Of a stretch of DNA of 42,668 nucleotides, positions 16,655 through 27,981 are shown one piece after another. The translations under genes and the position numbers were made by a program. This DNA is from Candidatus Hadarchaeum yellowstonense (lineage in GTDB: Archaea > Hadarchaeota > Hadarchaeia > Hadarchaeales > Hadarchaeaceae), in NCBI GenBank assembly GCA_001515205.2, contig LQMQ01000047.1, forward strand, positions 1 to 42,668. Reading direction: 5' to 3'. Below the pieces are notes generated by a model. It did no database searches. It was given only the letters and a program-made list of their open reading frames with translations, and was not told the origin of the DNA. How positions within the stretch are numbered: position 1 is the first letter of the stretch; each line of letters opens with the position of its first letter.

Positions 16655-18514
16655 CTATCCGCCGAAGAAGGTTGGACGCAGCGACAGCAGGCGGTTCATC
16701 GCCAGAGGCCTGAAGGGCATCCCCCTCGTCTGCTTTTTGATCTCCGCCGAGAGTTCCTTCACCGTCAGCGGCTTTAGTTCCTTTTCACCCCGGACTCTGA
16801 CGGGAATTTTCTCCAGCTTTGTTTCCTTGTCGCCGATCACGACCACGTAGGGCACCCACTCCCGCTCGGCGTCCCTCACCTTCTTCGAGACGGATTCCTC
16901 CCGATCATCTATGTCGACCCTTATCTTGGCCTTCTCAAGCTCGGAGGAGATCCTCCGGCAGAAATCCAGGTGCCGGGTGGCGAGAGGCACCAGTCTCACC
17001 TGGGTTGGCGAGAGCCAGAGGGGCAGGCGCGGCGCCTTGCCGGCCATCTGGGCCTTGGCTGCCTCCTCGAGTATTGCGTAGATCCACCGCTCTATGGAGC
17101 CGATGGAGGAGTGCAGGATCACACAGCCGCGTTTTTCCCCCTTTTCGTCAATGTAGTGAATGCCGTAGCGCTCCGAGTCCTCCAGATCCAGCTGGATCGT
17201 GGAGAGCTGGGCATTCCCGCCGACGGAGTCGATCATCTGAAACTCATGTTTGAGAACCCAGTAGTGCTTGCGTTCGGTGAGCAGCTCGATCAGGGCCGGG
17301 CGTTTGACCAGCCTGAGCAAGCGGACGATGAAATCCCGGTTTTGGCGGTAGAAGTCCTCCACCACCCGGAAGACGACAGCGTAGTCCACCACCATCGAGC
17401 CAACCATTTTCACATAAATTTTGAAGAGCCTCTCATACTCCTCCAGGCCTTGATCCAGGTCCCGGCAGAAGCAGTGTATGTCGGGCATGGTGAAGGCCCT
17501 GAGGCGCTTCAGCCCCACGGTCTCCCCACTCTGCTCCAGCCGGTAGGAAGGGGAGAGCTCGAACACCCTGACCGGCATCTGTTTGTAGGTCATCAGGGTG
17601 CTCTTCATCATCTTAAACAGGCCGAAGTCACCGGAGAACCGCAGGATGAGGGTTCGGTTGGGCAGCTTGATCTTGTAGTCCTTTTGCAAGAACTTGGCCG
17701 CCTGTTCAGCGATGTCGGGTTCGTCGGCGCGGTAGAGCACGGGCGTCTCTATTCTGAGGGCACCAATCTCAGCAGCGATCTTTGAGGCGAAGTCCTCCAG
17801 CAGCCCCTTGACGAGGGCGCCGTTGGGGTAAAAGCGAAAGTGGCCGGTATCGCTGGCGGGCTCGTAGTCCACCAGCTCCAGGCGCCGCATCAGCTTGATG
17901 TGGGCCGGCTCTTCCCCTGACTTTTGTCCCAACACCTCACTCAGGATGTACTGTTTCAGCACTGGGGCCTTCAACAGCGGCGGGCATGATTCTAATTTCG
18001 ACTTATCCAGATCATGCTCTTCCCCCTCTGGAGTGAGAACGATCAGCCGGCTGGGTGCGGCCTCCGTGACAGCCTCCTCGATTTCCCGGGCCTCAGCGGT
18101 GATGGTGCGCGAGAGTTCTGATAGCGGGTGTCCCTTGCAGCTTATGGTGAATGCCTTGTACCAGCCAAAGGGCAGCCGGTGAACCTCAAACCCCATTTCC
18201 CGGAGCCGGGCGGCAGCGGCGTCGAGCAGCTTGACGGCTCCTTTTGGTGAGGCAAGTGAAGAGCTCAGGTGAGCGTAGGGGTAAATGGCAATCCTTCGGG
18301 CCTCAACTTTTCGGGCAACGTCGGAGATCTCCGCGGCGGCATTTTTCGCCACTTGTTCGATGTTTTCCTCATCAGCTTCTTCCGCGGCTGAGAAGACGAC
18401 GAGCACATCGTTCAGCTGTCCTGAATGCTGTTCGGGTTTAAGCTCCTCGGCCACCGGCGTCCGTTGTTTTACCTCGAAGCGAAGGTAGTCGGCGTGTATC
18501 AGCAGCAGTTGCAA
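16655..18514 (-). CDS. thrS: Threonyl-tRNA synthetase (archaeal type with DTD-like N-terminal editing domain)
   Basis: MQLLLIHADYLRFEVK…AIYPYAHLSSSLA; class II motifs FELSPSYRLEQSGETVGLKRLRAFTMPDIHCFC; RGCVILHSSIGSIERWIYAILEE. Confidence 0.94.
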   Translation of the reverse strand: MQLLLIHADYLRFEVKQRTPVAEELKPEQHSGQLNDVLVVFSAAEEADEENIEQVAKNAAAEISDVARKVEARRIAIYPYAHLSSSLASPKGAVKLLDAAAARLREMGFEVHRLPFGWYKAFTISCKGHPLSELSRTITAEAREIEEAVTEAAPSRLIVLTPEGEEHDLDKSKLESCPPLLKAPVLKQYILSEVLGQKSGEEPAHIKLMRRLELVDYEPASDTGHFRFYPNGALVKGLLEDFASKIAAEIGALRIETPVLYRADEPDIAEQAAKFLQKDYKIKLPNRTLILRFSGDFGLFKMMKSTLMTYKQMPVRVFELSPSYRLEQSGETVGLKRLRAFTMPDIHCFCRDLDQGLEEYERLFKIYVKMVGSMVVDYAVVFRVVEDFYRQNRDFIVRLLRLVKRPALIELLTERKHYWVLKHEFQMIDSVGGNAQLSTIQLDLEDSERYGIHYIDEKGEKRGCVILHSSIGSIERWIYAILEEAAKAQMAGKAPRLPLWLSPTQVRLVPLATRHLDFCRRISSELEKAKIRVDIDDREESVSKKVRDAEREWVPYVVVIGDKETKLEKIPVRVRGEKELKPLTVKELSAEIKKQTRGMPFRPLAMNRLLSLRPTFFGG

Positions 18515-18616
18515 GCCAACACCGCGGGAACTTGAGTTTGTGAATTTAATAATTTATCGTTTTAAAATCGCGGAGGCAGATGTTTAAACGGGAAAAGTAG
18601 AGCTTGGTTGGTGCCG

Positions 18617-19372
18617 ATGAAAAGATTCTGTTATAGATGCGGTGCTCTGGAGGACGAGGCCGGGCCGTTGATCCAAGGGCTGTGCCAGCGCTGTTTTTCT
18701 GAGGTACCGCTGTTGCAGCTGCCGGCGGAAGTCGAGGTTGTCCTTTGCAAGAGATGCGGCGCCGTCAGGATCGGCCGGCAGTGGCAGCTTCAATCGTCGG
18801 GGGCATCTGTTGAAGATGCGGTCAGACAGGCTGTTCTCCATGTCGTTCGGGTGACCCGAGACACCGAAGCCGGGAGAAAATTTCTCAGGCCGGAGGAAGC
18901 CGGCGTCCAGGTCGAGGTTAATCCCCGCCTTAAGGAGGGCCTAGTGGATGTCAGGGCTTCGGGCAGGGTTCATCACCTCCAGGTTAACCCCAAGGTTGAG
19001 GAGGCCACCTTGAAATTGAACCTGAAATACACCACTTGTAACCTGTGCAGCCTGAAAAGGGCCCGGCACTATGAGGCCATTTTACAACTGCGCGATTTTC
19101 CGTCAAGAGAGACGCGGCTCCGGGTCCAGGAGGAGATGGAGAGGCTCGCTGCTCAGTCAAGTAAGGTCAAACCCGGGAATTTCATCGCCGAGGTCAAGGA
19201 GCATCACGGTGGGCTTGATTTTTACTTGAGTTCGGTGAGCCTTGCCCGAATGATGGCGGCCCGGCTGAAGGAAAGTTTTGGGGCCACCACGGTTGAGAGC
19301 GCTAAGCTCATCGGGCAGACAAAGAACGGGCGGAGGAAATACCGGGTTTCCATCCTGGCCAGGTTTAAGTAA
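18617..19372 (+). CDS. NMD3-family 60S-export/ribosome-associated protein, archaeal
   Basis: FCYRCGALEDEAGPLIQGLCQRCF…VVLCKRCGAVRIGRQWQ…YTTCNLCSLKRARHYEAILQLR. Confidence 0.85.
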   Translation: MKRFCYRCGALEDEAGPLIQGLCQRCFSEVPLLQLPAEVEVVLCKRCGAVRIGRQWQLQSSGASVEDAVRQAVLHVVRVTRDTEAGRKFLRPEEAGVQVEVNPRLKEGLVDVRASGRVHHLQVNPKVEEATLKLNLKYTTCNLCSLKRARHYEAILQLRDFPSRETRLRVQEEMERLAAQSSKVKPGNFIAEVKEHHGGLDFYLSSVSLARMMAARLKESFGATTVESAKLIGQTKNGRRKYRVSILARFK

Positions 19373-19379
19373 TATAAAG
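19370..19379 (+). promoter_or_regulatory. Candidate TATA box for the ilvB operon
   Basis: TAATATAAAG about 30 bp upstream of the ilvB start, compatible with a leaderless mRNA. Confidence 0.4.
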
Positions 19380-19404
19380 CAGGGAATTAATAACTTTATA
19401 ATTG

Positions 19405-21093
19405 ATGTCCATGGTCGAAATGACGGGAGCCAAGGCGCTTTTTGAGGCCCTGAAGGCGGAAGGGGTAAGGGACATCTTCGGCATTCCCGGTGGAGCCATG
19501 ATACCAGTTTACGATGCACTTTACGATGAGCCAGAGATCCGCCACATATTGACCAGGCATGAGCAGGCGGCGGCGCATGCGGCTGACGGCTATGCCCGGG
19601 CCACAGGAAAACCGGGCGTCTGTTTCACCACCTCTGGTCCTGGTGCAACCAATCTGACTACGGGAATACTGAATGCCTATATGGACAGTTCTCCCGTGGT
19701 CGCCATCTCCGGTCAGATGCCGAACTCGGTGCTGGGTAGCGATGCCTTCCAAGAAGCCGACATGCTGAGCATCATGCTGCCGATAACCAAGCATAACTTT
19801 ATCATCCGCCACGTCACTGAACTGCCTGCCATCATCCGGCTCGCCTTCAAGACGGCGACGACCGGGAGGCCGGGACCGGTGCACATTGATCTCCCCAAGG
19901 ATGTCCAAGTAAGCAAGGCGGACCTGAAAATTCCGGCCGAGGTGAATTATCACAAGAAGATAAAGCTGGATCCCGACCCTGAGGATATCAGGAAGGCCGT
20001 CAGGATGCTGGTGGACGCCGAGCAGCCCGTGATCTACGCCGGCGGCGGGGTCATTTGGTCCTCAGCTTCGGCAGAGGTGGTTACCCTGGCTGAGATGTTG
20101 GGAGCCCCAGTGGTCACCTCTTTGATGGGCAAGGGGGTGATCCCCGAGGACCATCCTCTGGCGCTCGGCATGCTCGGCATGCACGGGAGGATGGCGGCCA
20201 ACCTTGCCGTGAGCGAGTGTGATGTCCTGCTGGGGGTGGGCGTCAGATTCAGCGATCGAGCTACTGGTGATGTTCGCCACTTTGCTTCGCGGGCCAAGAT
20301 CATTCACATCGACATTGATCAGGTGGAGCTGGGGAAGAACGTTCGCGTGGACCTGCCGATACTCGGCGACGCCAAGCGATCGCTTGCCGCGATAATTGAA
20401 GGAATCAAGCTGCAAGTGAAAAAGGGGAGGACCAGCGCCTGGCTCCAGAGGGTGAAGAGGATGCGCGAAGAGCTGGCCCCGCGGATGGACTATGATGAGG
20501 TCCCCACAAAACCTCAGCGCGTGATCAAGGAGATAATGAGTGTGCTCGATGAAGACGCGATAATAGTGACCGAGGTGGGGCAGTGCCAGATGTGGGCGGC
20601 TCATTTCTATGTGGTCAAAAAACCGAGACACTTCATCTCTTCGGGAGGCCTGGGCACAATGGGGTTTGGTTTCCCCGCCTCCATGGGCGTCAAAATTGCC
20701 CGCCCGGAATGCGATGTGGTCACCATAGCCGGTGATGGCAGCTTCCTCATGAACTCTCAGGAGCTGGCCACGGTTGTGGAGAATAAGATAAACGTGGTTT
20801 CCTGCATCTTCAACAACCGCTACTTGGGGATGGTCAAGCAGTGGCAGGATCTATTTTATCAGAAGCGGCGATCTGGTGTTTATTTGGGTAAAGTGCCCGA
20901 TTTCGTGAAGCTGGCCGAGGCCTACGGTGCCTGGGGCGATCGCGCGACCAGACCCAGCGAGATTGCACCGAAGCTGAGGGAAGCGCTGAAGTGCGGAAAG
21001 CCAGCGATCCTTGACATACCGATCGACCCCGATGAGCATGTTCTTCCCATGGTGCCCGCAGGGGGAAGGCTTGATGAACCGATACTTACCTAG
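19405..21093 (+). CDS. ilvB: Acetolactate synthase, large subunit
   Basis: GAKALFEALKAEGVRDIFGIPGGAMIPVYDAL…HEQAAAHAADGYARATGKPGVC…; ThDP motif GDGSFLMNSQELATVVENKINVVSCIFNN. Confidence 0.95.
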   Translation: MSMVEMTGAKALFEALKAEGVRDIFGIPGGAMIPVYDALYDEPEIRHILTRHEQAAAHAADGYARATGKPGVCFTTSGPGATNLTTGILNAYMDSSPVVAISGQMPNSVLGSDAFQEADMLSIMLPITKHNFIIRHVTELPAIIRLAFKTATTGRPGPVHIDLPKDVQVSKADLKIPAEVNYHKKIKLDPDPEDIRKAVRMLVDAEQPVIYAGGGVIWSSASAEVVTLAEMLGAPVVTSLMGKGVIPEDHPLALGMLGMHGRMAANLAVSECDVLLGVGVRFSDRATGDVRHFASRAKIIHIDIDQVELGKNVRVDLPILGDAKRSLAAIIEGIKLQVKKGRTSAWLQRVKRMREELAPRMDYDEVPTKPQRVIKEIMSVLDEDAIIVTEVGQCQMWAAHFYVVKKPRHFISSGGLGTMGFGFPASMGVKIARPECDVVTIAGDGSFLMNSQELATVVENKINVVSCIFNNRYLGMVKQWQDLFYQKRRSGVYLGKVPDFVKLAEAYGAWGDRATRPSEIAPKLREALKCGKPAILDIPIDPDEHVLPMVPAGGRLDEPILT

Positions 21094-21585
21094 GTGTTTG
21101 AAATGAAGACGCGAATTTTCTCGGTGCTTTGTCAGAACGTCCCCGGGGTCATGATGAGGATCTCCCGATCTTTTACCCGGAGGCAGATTAACCTGGATTC
21201 CATCACCGTGGGGATTGAGCCCTCCGGCCTGGCCAGGGTTATCCTGACCTTTAAGGCCGACGATCGCCTGGCGGAGTTCATGCGCCGGGTCCTAGCTCGA
21301 GCCGAGCCGATAATAGACGTGGAGGTGATTGATCCGGAGCGCAGCATTGCCCGTGAGATAGCGCTGCTGAAGACGAAAAAACTTGATGAAGAGCAACTCT
21401 GGAAGGTGGTGGAGCTGGTCGAGAGGGCCGGGGGCAAGGTGCTGGAAAACAAGGGAAACGTCTTGATCGTGGAGTTGAGCGGCAGCCATGAACATATAGA
21501 GAAGGTGATCACCGAGCTGGGCCCGGATATCCTCAAGGAGGTCGCCCGCTCGGGTCAGGTTCTTATATCCCGGGAGACATGTTAA
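21094..21585 (+). CDS. ilvN: Acetolactate synthase, small (regulatory ACT) subunit
   Basis: [47 protein letters not shown]; 163 aa. Confidence 0.93.
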   Translation: MFEMKTRIFSVLCQNVPGVMMRISRSFTRRQINLDSITVGIEPSGLARVILTFKADDRLAEFMRRVLARAEPIIDVEVIDPERSIAREIALLKTKKLDEEQLWKVVELVERAGGKVLENKGNVLIVELSGSHEHIEKVITELGPDILKEVARSGQVLISRETC

Positions 21586-21595
21586 AGGGGATAAC

Positions 21596-22582
21596 ATGGT
21601 GAAGATATATTACGATAAGGATGCGGATCTAGCCCCGCTGAAGGGAAAGACGATCGCGATCATTGGCTACGGGAATCAGGGGCAGGCCCAGGCCAAGAAC
21701 CTCAGGGATTCCGGCTGCCGGGTGATCATCGGTAGCATAAAGGATGCCAGCTATGAGCAGGCGAAGAAGGATGGTTTTGAGGTCCTCGACATCGCTGAGG
21801 CCGCCAAGCGGGCAGACATAGTTCACATCTTGATCCCGGATGAATATCAGGCGGAAGTTTATCGGGAGCAGATTCAACCCCACCTCACCGCGGGCAAGGT
21901 GCTTTGCTTCAGCCACGGTTTCAACATCCATTTCAAGCAGATAGTGCCGCCGAAGGACGTGGACGTGATCATGATCGCTCCCAAGGCTCCGGGGGCAATG
22001 TTGCGGCAGATGTACGAGAAGGGTTCCGGGACGCCGGGGCTGCTTGCGGTGGAGCAGGATGCCAGTGGAAAGGCGAAGAAGATAGCCCTGGCCATGGCCA
22101 AGGGCGTGGGACTGACCCGCATAGGGGTGGTCGAGACCACCTTCAAGGAGGAAGTGGAAACTGACCTTTTCGGCGAGCAAGCGGTTCTGGTGGGCGGGGT
22201 TTCCGAGCTGATGAAGGCCGGTTTTGAGACGCTGGTTGAGGCGGGTTACCAGCCGGAGATAGCCTACTTTGAGTGTATCAACGAGATGAAACTGATCATC
22301 GATCTGGTCTACGAGCACGGTATCGAGGGGATGATGCAGGCCGTCAGCAATACCGCGGAGTATGGCGGCCGCACGAGGGGAAAGTGGATAATCGACCAGC
22401 GGGTGCGGGAGACGATGAAGAGGATGCTTGAGGATATCAAGAGCGGGAAGTTCGCTCAGGAATGGATAGCGGAGAGCAAGGCAAAACTGCCCAACCTCCG
22501 CCGGATGCGCGAGGAAGGCAAAAAGCACCTGGTTGAGAAGGTCGGAAGGGAGCTCCGAAAGTGGGCGGGAATTGAAAAGTGA
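21596..22582 (+). CDS. ilvC: Ketol-acid reductoisomerase
   Basis: [29 protein letters not shown]…[24 protein letters not shown]…[14 protein letters not shown]. Confidence 0.97.
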   Translation: MVKIYYDKDADLAPLKGKTIAIIGYGNQGQAQAKNLRDSGCRVIIGSIKDASYEQAKKDGFEVLDIAEAAKRADIVHILIPDEYQAEVYREQIQPHLTAGKVLCFSHGFNIHFKQIVPPKDVDVIMIAPKAPGAMLRQMYEKGSGTPGLLAVEQDASGKAKKIALAMAKGVGLTRIGVVETTFKEEVETDLFGEQAVLVGGVSELMKAGFETLVEAGYQPEIAYFECINEMKLIIDLVYEHGIEGMMQAVSNTAEYGGRTRGKWIIDQRVRETMKRMLEDIKSGKFAQEWIAESKAKLPNLRRMREEGKKHLVEKVGRELRKWAGIEK

Positions 22583-22611
22583 TTTTTTCAGTTACCTCAG
22601 TTCAACCACCA

Positions 22612-22621
22612 GAAATTTATA
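22612..22621 (+). promoter_or_regulatory. Candidate TATA box upstream of ilvD
   Basis: AAATTTATATTG about 35-40 bp upstream of ATG 22656. Confidence 0.35.
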
Positions 22622-22655
22622 TTGAGAATGTGAAGCCTTCTCGGAGGCAGGACCG

Positions 22656-24314
22656 ATGAAGCTTCGCAGCCGAGAAGTTGTAGCAGGCCTTGAGAGCCTC
22701 CCCCGTCGGGCACTGTTAAGGGCTGACGGCTTGACGGATGCGGACATGGAGAGGCCCTTTGTTGCCATAGCCAACTCCTACACCAACATCGTCCCCGGCC
22801 ATCTTCACCTGCGACAGCTGGGCGAGGCGGTTGCTGCCGGAATCCGGGAGGCCGGTGGTACCCCCTTCGAGTTCAACACGATTGCCATTTGTGATGGCAT
22901 CGCGATGGGCACCCGTGGCATGTGTTATTCGCTGCCTTCCCGGGAAATCATCGCCGACAGCGTTGAGTTGATGCTGGAGGCCCACCGCTTCGACGCCGTG
23001 GTTTGTCTGGCTAGCTGCGACAAGATTGTCCCTGGGATGTTGATGGCCATGGCGCGGGTGAACATTCCAGGAATAATGGTCACCGGTGGCCCGATGATGC
23101 CGGGGGAATGGCGGGGCCAGAAGCTGGACGTGATCAGCGCCTTTGAGGCCGTGGGCGCCGTCAAGGCGGGCAGGATGAGCGAGAGGGAAGCGCGGATGGT
23201 TGAGGAGCACTGCTGCCCCGGCTGTGGTTCCTGTGCCGGTCTCTTCACGGCCAACACAATGGCTTGCCTTACTGAGGCCATGGGGATGTCACTTCCGGGC
23301 ATGGCCACCATGCATGCCATCGACTCCAGAAAAGCAGCCTTGGCTAGGCAAAGTGGCTTTCAGGTGCTGAAGCTGCTTCGTCAGGGGATAACTCCGCGAA
23401 AGATCATGACGAGAGCAGCCTTCGAGAATGCCGTGATTGTTGACATGGCCATCGGGGGCTCGACGAACACGGTGCTTCACCTCCCCGCGATTGCCCATGA
23501 GGCCGGTGTTAAGCTGGACCTTGATACCTTTGACAGGTTGAGCCGGAGGACGCCGCACATCTGCAGCCTGAGGCCCGGTGGCCAACATACCATGCTGGAT
23601 CTGGACAGGGCTGGTGGGATACCTGCGGTTATGAAAAGGCTGGGTGGCCTCATCCGGGGATCACCTCTCACAGTTACGGGGAGGAGCGTTCAGGAGAACC
23701 TCAAGTTTGTCAAGATGCCGGAAAACGGCGTCATCAGACCGCTGAAGAAGCCTTACCACCGCGAGGGAGGAATCGCAATTCTCTACGGGAATTTGGCCCC
23801 GAAGGGTGCCGTGGTCAAGTATGCTGGCGTCAGGCCGAGCATGCTGCGGCACAAGGGCCCGGCCAGAGTATTTGACCGCGAGGAGGATGCCGTGAAGGAG
23901 ATACTTAACGGCGAGATCAGGCGGGGAGATGTCGTGGTCATCAGATATGAAGGGCCCAAGGGAGGACCAGGAATGAGGGAGATGCTTGCCGCCACTTCAG
24001 CCATAGCTGGCATGGGGTTGATCGATTCTGTGGCGCTGGTGACCGATGGAAGGTTCTCCGGGGGGACAAGGGGAGCGGCGGTGGGGCACGTTTCTCCCGA
24101 GGCCGCCGAGGGAGGACCAATTGCCGCTGTCAGGGATGGAGATAAAATATTGATCGACATCCCGCGTCGCAGGTTGGAGGTGCTGGTCTCCGGGCAGGAG
24201 CTGGAAGAAAGGCTGGCGAAGATAAAGCGCCATGTCCCCCGAGTGAAAACAGGATATCTTGGCCTTTACTCCAGGATCGTTAGCTCAGCTTCAGACGGAG
24301 CCATTCGCCTTTAG
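22656..24314 (+). CDS. ilvD: Dihydroxy-acid dehydratase
   Basis: [64 protein letters not shown]…[30 protein letters not shown]. Confidence 0.97.
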   Translation: MKLRSREVVAGLESLPRRALLRADGLTDADMERPFVAIANSYTNIVPGHLHLRQLGEAVAAGIREAGGTPFEFNTIAICDGIAMGTRGMCYSLPSREIIADSVELMLEAHRFDAVVCLASCDKIVPGMLMAMARVNIPGIMVTGGPMMPGEWRGQKLDVISAFEAVGAVKAGRMSEREARMVEEHCCPGCGSCAGLFTANTMACLTEAMGMSLPGMATMHAIDSRKAALARQSGFQVLKLLRQGITPRKIMTRAAFENAVIVDMAIGGSTNTVLHLPAIAHEAGVKLDLDTFDRLSRRTPHICSLRPGGQHTMLDLDRAGGIPAVMKRLGGLIRGSPLTVTGRSVQENLKFVKMPENGVIRPLKKPYHREGGIAILYGNLAPKGAVVKYAGVRPSMLRHKGPARVFDREEDAVKEILNGEIRRGDVVVIRYEGPKGGPGMREMLAATSAIAGMGLIDSVALVTDGRFSGGTRGAAVGHVSPEAAEGGPIAAVRDGDKILIDIPRRRLEVLVSGQELEERLAKIKRHVPRVKTGYLGLYSRIVSSASDGAIRL

Positions 24315-24387
24315 CCCATTTTCCGGCGGCCGGCGTTGGTGCGGTAAAACTTAAAGATTGGGCCACGTAATCAGGTTGGGCAAGCTC

Positions 24388-25644
24388 ATGGCGATGACCA
24401 TTGCGGAGAAAATATTGGCCCGGGCGTCGGGGCGCCAGAGAGTGTCGCCGGGTGAGATAGTCGAGGCCAGAATTGATGTGGCGATGATCAATGACATCAC
24501 CGGCCCGATCACGGTGGAGGCTTTGGAGCAGATCGGGGTTGAGGAGGTCTGGGACCCCTCGAGGGTGGTCATCGTCTTGGATCATCAAGCCCCATCCACA
24601 TCAATCGAGGCCTCGCGGGAGCACAGCAAACTGCGCAGGTTTGCGGCTCAAAATAAAATTAGAAATTTTTTTGACGTTGGTGAGGGCATCTGCCACCAGG
24701 TGCTCCCCGAACGTGGTTTCGCGCTGCCCGGGGAGCTTGTCGTGGGGGCCGACTCTCACACCTGCACCTATGGGGCCTTCGGCTGTTTTGCCACCGGCAT
24801 CGGCTCCACCGACATGGCGGCTGTTTTTGCCACGGGAAAGCTGTGGTTTCGGGTTCCCGAGAGCATGCTCGTCAAGGTTGAGGGTAGACTTGGAAGGCGG
24901 GTCACCCCGAAGGATGCAATACTGAAGATGGTGGGGGACATCGGGGCCGATGGCGCCACTTACCGTTCCATTGAATTCTCCGGCAGCGGCATGAGCCGGA
25001 TAGGCATTGGCGGGAGGATGACGATGTGTAACATGGGGGTGGAGATGGGGGCGAAGACGGCGATTGTTCCAGCCGACGAAGTCACAGAGGCATACCTGAG
25101 GGGCAGGGCCAGGTGGAAATACAGGGCAGTTAACAGCGATCAAGGCGCGAGCTACGTTGAGGAGAGGGAGTATGATTTATCCCGGCTTGAACCCCAGGTG
25201 GCGCTGCCCCATAACGTGGACCGGGTGCGTCCGGTGCGGGAGGTGGCCGGGGTGAAGGTGGATCAGGCCTTTTTGGGCAGCTGCACCAACGGCAGGCTTG
25301 AGGACTTGATCGAGGCGGCAAAGATTTTGAAGGGCAGGAGGATAGCGCCTGGGGTGAGGATGCTCGTCGTTCCCGCTTCCCGTGAAATTTACCTGGAGGC
25401 GCTCAAGAAAGGAGTGCTGCAAAAGTTCGTGGAAGCGGGCGCCGTCGTCGGGTCACCATCCTGCGCGGCCTGCATGGGAGGACATATCGGAATCCTCGGC
25501 CCGGGTGAGGTCTGCATCTCCTCATCCAACAGAAATTTCCGTGGCCGCATGGGCAGCCCTGAGGCCGAGGTTTATCTGGGCTCGCCGGCCACCGTCGCCG
25601 CCTCGGCCTTGAAGGGGGAGATAACCGATCCGAGGGATGTCTGA
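24388..25644 (+). CDS. leuC: 3-isopropylmalate dehydratase large subunit / homoaconitase family
   Basis: MAMTIAEKILARASGRQRVSPGEIVEARIDVAMINDITGPITVEAL…GADSHTCTYGAFGCFATGIGSTDMAAVFATG; ORF track start 24358. Confidence 0.93.
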   Translation: MAMTIAEKILARASGRQRVSPGEIVEARIDVAMINDITGPITVEALEQIGVEEVWDPSRVVIVLDHQAPSTSIEASREHSKLRRFAAQNKIRNFFDVGEGICHQVLPERGFALPGELVVGADSHTCTYGAFGCFATGIGSTDMAAVFATGKLWFRVPESMLVKVEGRLGRRVTPKDAILKMVGDIGADGATYRSIEFSGSGMSRIGIGGRMTMCNMGVEMGAKTAIVPADEVTEAYLRGRARWKYRAVNSDQGASYVEEREYDLSRLEPQVALPHNVDRVRPVREVAGVKVDQAFLGSCTNGRLEDLIEAAKILKGRRIAPGVRMLVVPASREIYLEALKKGVLQKFVEAGAVVGSPSCAACMGGHIGILGPGEVCISSSNRNFRGRMGSPEAEVYLGSPATVAASALKGEITDPRDV

Positions 25645-26156
25645 TGGCCAGGGCTTGGGTTTTCGGCGATAACATTTCAACCGATGACATCATCGCGGGG
25701 AGATACCTGGTTCAGCATGATCCCCGGGAGCTCGCGAAACACGTGATGGAGGCGGTGGACCCTGAGTTTGCTTCCAAGGTGCGGGCGGGGGACGTCATCG
25801 TGGCCGGGAGAAACTTTGGCTGCGGTTCAAGCCGGGAGCATGCACCGATGGCGCTGAAGGGTGCCGGGGTGGCCGCCGTTGTCGCCACATCCTTCGCCCG
25901 GATATTCTTCCGCAACGCGATAAATCAGGGCTTGCCGGTTTTGGTTTCAAAGGAGGCGAAGGAGGGCTTCAGGACCGGAGATGGCATCAGGGTGGACGTC
26001 AGCAGGGGTGAGGTGATTAACACCAGCACCGGAAAGGTCTACCGGGCCGAGCCACTCCCCGATTTCTTGATGGAGATCTTGCGGGCGGGAGGGCTGCTGC
26101 CCTATCTGAAGGAAATGAGGGGAAAGGAAGTCAGAAAAGGACAATCAGTTATTTAA
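25644..26156 (+). CDS. leuD: 3-isopropylmalate dehydratase small subunit family
   Basis: [21 protein letters not shown]…[50 protein letters not shown]. Confidence 0.93.
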   Translation: MARAWVFGDNISTDDIIAGRYLVQHDPRELAKHVMEAVDPEFASKVRAGDVIVAGRNFGCGSSREHAPMALKGAGVAAVVATSFARIFFRNAINQGLPVLVSKEAKEGFRTGDGIRVDVSRGEVINTSTGKVYRAEPLPDFLMEILRAGGLLPYLKEMRGKEVRKGQSVI

Positions 26157-26195
26157 GCTTAAGAAGTTCGGTGCCAAAATTGTTCGGGTGAAATT

Positions 26196-27326
26196 TTGAC
26201 CAGATACAGGATCGCGGTCATTCCTGGTGACGGCGTCGGCCCCGAGGTCATCCGGGAGGGCGTGAAGGTCCTCCGGGCTGCAGCCGATGCCGTTGGTGGC
26301 GTTGACCTGGACTTCGTGGAGTTCCCCTTCGGCGCCGAGCATTACCTGATGACGAAGGAGCTGATACCGGAAGAGGCGCTGAAGGAACTGTCCCGCTTTG
26401 ACGCGATCTACCTTGGAGCTCTGGGAGATCCCCGGGTTCCTCCGGGCGTCCTTGAACAGGGCATACTGCTCCGGTTGCGCTTTTACTTTGATCAGTACAT
26501 AAATCTGCGCCCCGTCAAGCTCTATCAAGGTGTCCCCTGTCCCCTGGTGGGGAAGGGACCGGAGCACGTGAACTTCTACGTGGTCCGGGAGAATACCGAG
26601 GACTTCTACGTGGCCCTGGGAGGCAGGGCCAGGGGCAGCTCCAGCGCTGAGCTGGATCTCCTCAGGTCGCTTTATGAGGCCAAGTTTAAACTGGACATCG
26701 ACGTCGACAGGGATGAGATCGCCTATCAGCTGGGGGTCATCAGCAGGAGGGGGGCGGAGAGGGTCATCCGCTACGCGTTTGAGCTGGCGCGGAGGAAGGG
26801 AAAAAGGCGCGTCACCTCGGTGGACAAGGCCAACGTCCTCACCCATGTCTACGGGCTCTGGCGAGAGGTCTTTGAGTCAGTTGCCCGGGATTATCCTGAA
26901 ATTGAAACCGAGTTTGCCTTTGTGGATGCAGTTTCCATGTGGTTCGTGAAGAATCCGGAATGGTATCAGGTGGTGGTGACGCCCAACATGTTTGGTGACA
27001 TCATCACCGACCTCGGGGCCATGATTCAAGGTGGTTTGGGTCTGGCGCCGGGAGGGAACATTAATCCCGACGGAGTGAGCATGTTTGAGCCCATCCATGG
27101 GTCGGCTCCCAAGCATGCGGGAAAAAATGTGGCCAACCCGATCGCCACCATTTTGGCCGGGCAGATGATGCTGGAAGAGCTGGGGGAAAAGAGGGCGGCG
27201 GATGTCGTCGAAGAAGCGGTTGCCGCGGTGCTCCGGGAGGGCAAGGTCAGGACATATGATCTGGGGGGAAAATCGAGCACCTCAGAAGTCGGCGATGAAG
27301 TGGTGCGAAAGATAGAAAACAAGTAG
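26196..27326 (+). CDS. leuB: 3-isopropylmalate dehydrogenase family (decarboxylating beta-hydroxyacid dehydrogenase; exact substrate not certain)
   Basis: [26 protein letters not shown]…[41 protein letters not shown]…[31 protein letters not shown] start. Confidence 0.85.
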   Translation: MTRYRIAVIPGDGVGPEVIREGVKVLRAAADAVGGVDLDFVEFPFGAEHYLMTKELIPEEALKELSRFDAIYLGALGDPRVPPGVLEQGILLRLRFYFDQYINLRPVKLYQGVPCPLVGKGPEHVNFYVVRENTEDFYVALGGRARGSSSAELDLLRSLYEAKFKLDIDVDRDEIAYQLGVISRRGAERVIRYAFELARRKGKRRVTSVDKANVLTHVYGLWREVFESVARDYPEIETEFAFVDAVSMWFVKNPEWYQVVVTPNMFGDIITDLGAMIQGGLGLAPGGNINPDGVSMFEPIHGSAPKHAGKNVANPIATILAGQMMLEELGEKRAADVVEEAVAAVLREGKVRTYDLGGKSSTSEVGDEVVRKIENK

Positions 27327-27394
27327 CCTTGGTTTCCACCGGTCTGATGGTGCGCCGATTATATTAACATGACAGAGATAATAGTGAGGAAAGC

Positions 27395-27958
27395 ATGCGC
27401 CTGTTGATTGCCATAACCGGGGCGAGCGGTGCCCCCTACGGTTTGAGGTTGCTGGAGGCTTGCCGGGACTTGGGGGTGGAGACGGAACTGATCATCTCCA
27501 GAAACGCTGAAAAAATTCTGGAGCTGGAGCTGGAAAAAACCGCCGCGGATCTGGAGAGACTGGCCACGCGGAGTTATTCCCCCGATGATCTGGAGGCGCC
27601 ACCGGCGAGCGGGTCTTACCCGGTCGACGGCATGGTGGTGATCCCCTGCAGCATGAAGACCCTTGGCGAGATTGCCAACGGGATCTCCCAGAACCTGATC
27701 ACCCGGGCGGCCGACGTGATTCTCAAGCAGAACCGCACCTTGGTGCTGGTGCCGCGGGAAACCCCCTTAAATCTGATTCATCTTGAAAACATGGTGAAGC
27801 TGAAGCGGGCAGGGGCAATCATCCTGCCCCCCGCCCCGGCATTTTACATCAGGCCCAAGAGGATATCGGATCTGGTGGACTTCATCGTGGGGCGGGTTCT
27901 GGAGATGTTTGGAATTGAGCACCACCTCTATCCCCGGTGGGCCGGGCCGGGCGAGTGA
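27395..27958 (+). CDS. ubiX: UbiX-family flavin prenyltransferase
   Basis: LLIAITGASGAPYGLRLLEACRDLGVETELIISRNAEKI…VIPCSMKTLGEIANGISQNLITRAADVILKQNRTLVLVPRETPLNLIHLENMVKL. Confidence 0.93.
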   Translation: MRLLIAITGASGAPYGLRLLEACRDLGVETELIISRNAEKILELELEKTAADLERLATRSYSPDDLEAPPASGSYPVDGMVVIPCSMKTLGEIANGISQNLITRAADVILKQNRTLVLVPRETPLNLIHLENMVKLKRAGAIILPPAPAFYIRPKRISDLVDFIVGRVLEMFGIEHHLYPRWAGPGE

Positions 27959-27981
27959 TCGGCTCTGGTCGAGGTGATTTG

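Noticed and set aside
16970-17785. 271-aa plus-strand ORF opposite thrS
   Set aside because: Antisense shadow ORF; thrS motifs on the other strand are unambiguous.
21629-22528. 299-aa minus-strand ORF opposite ilvC
   Set aside because: Antisense shadow of a confidently identified gene.
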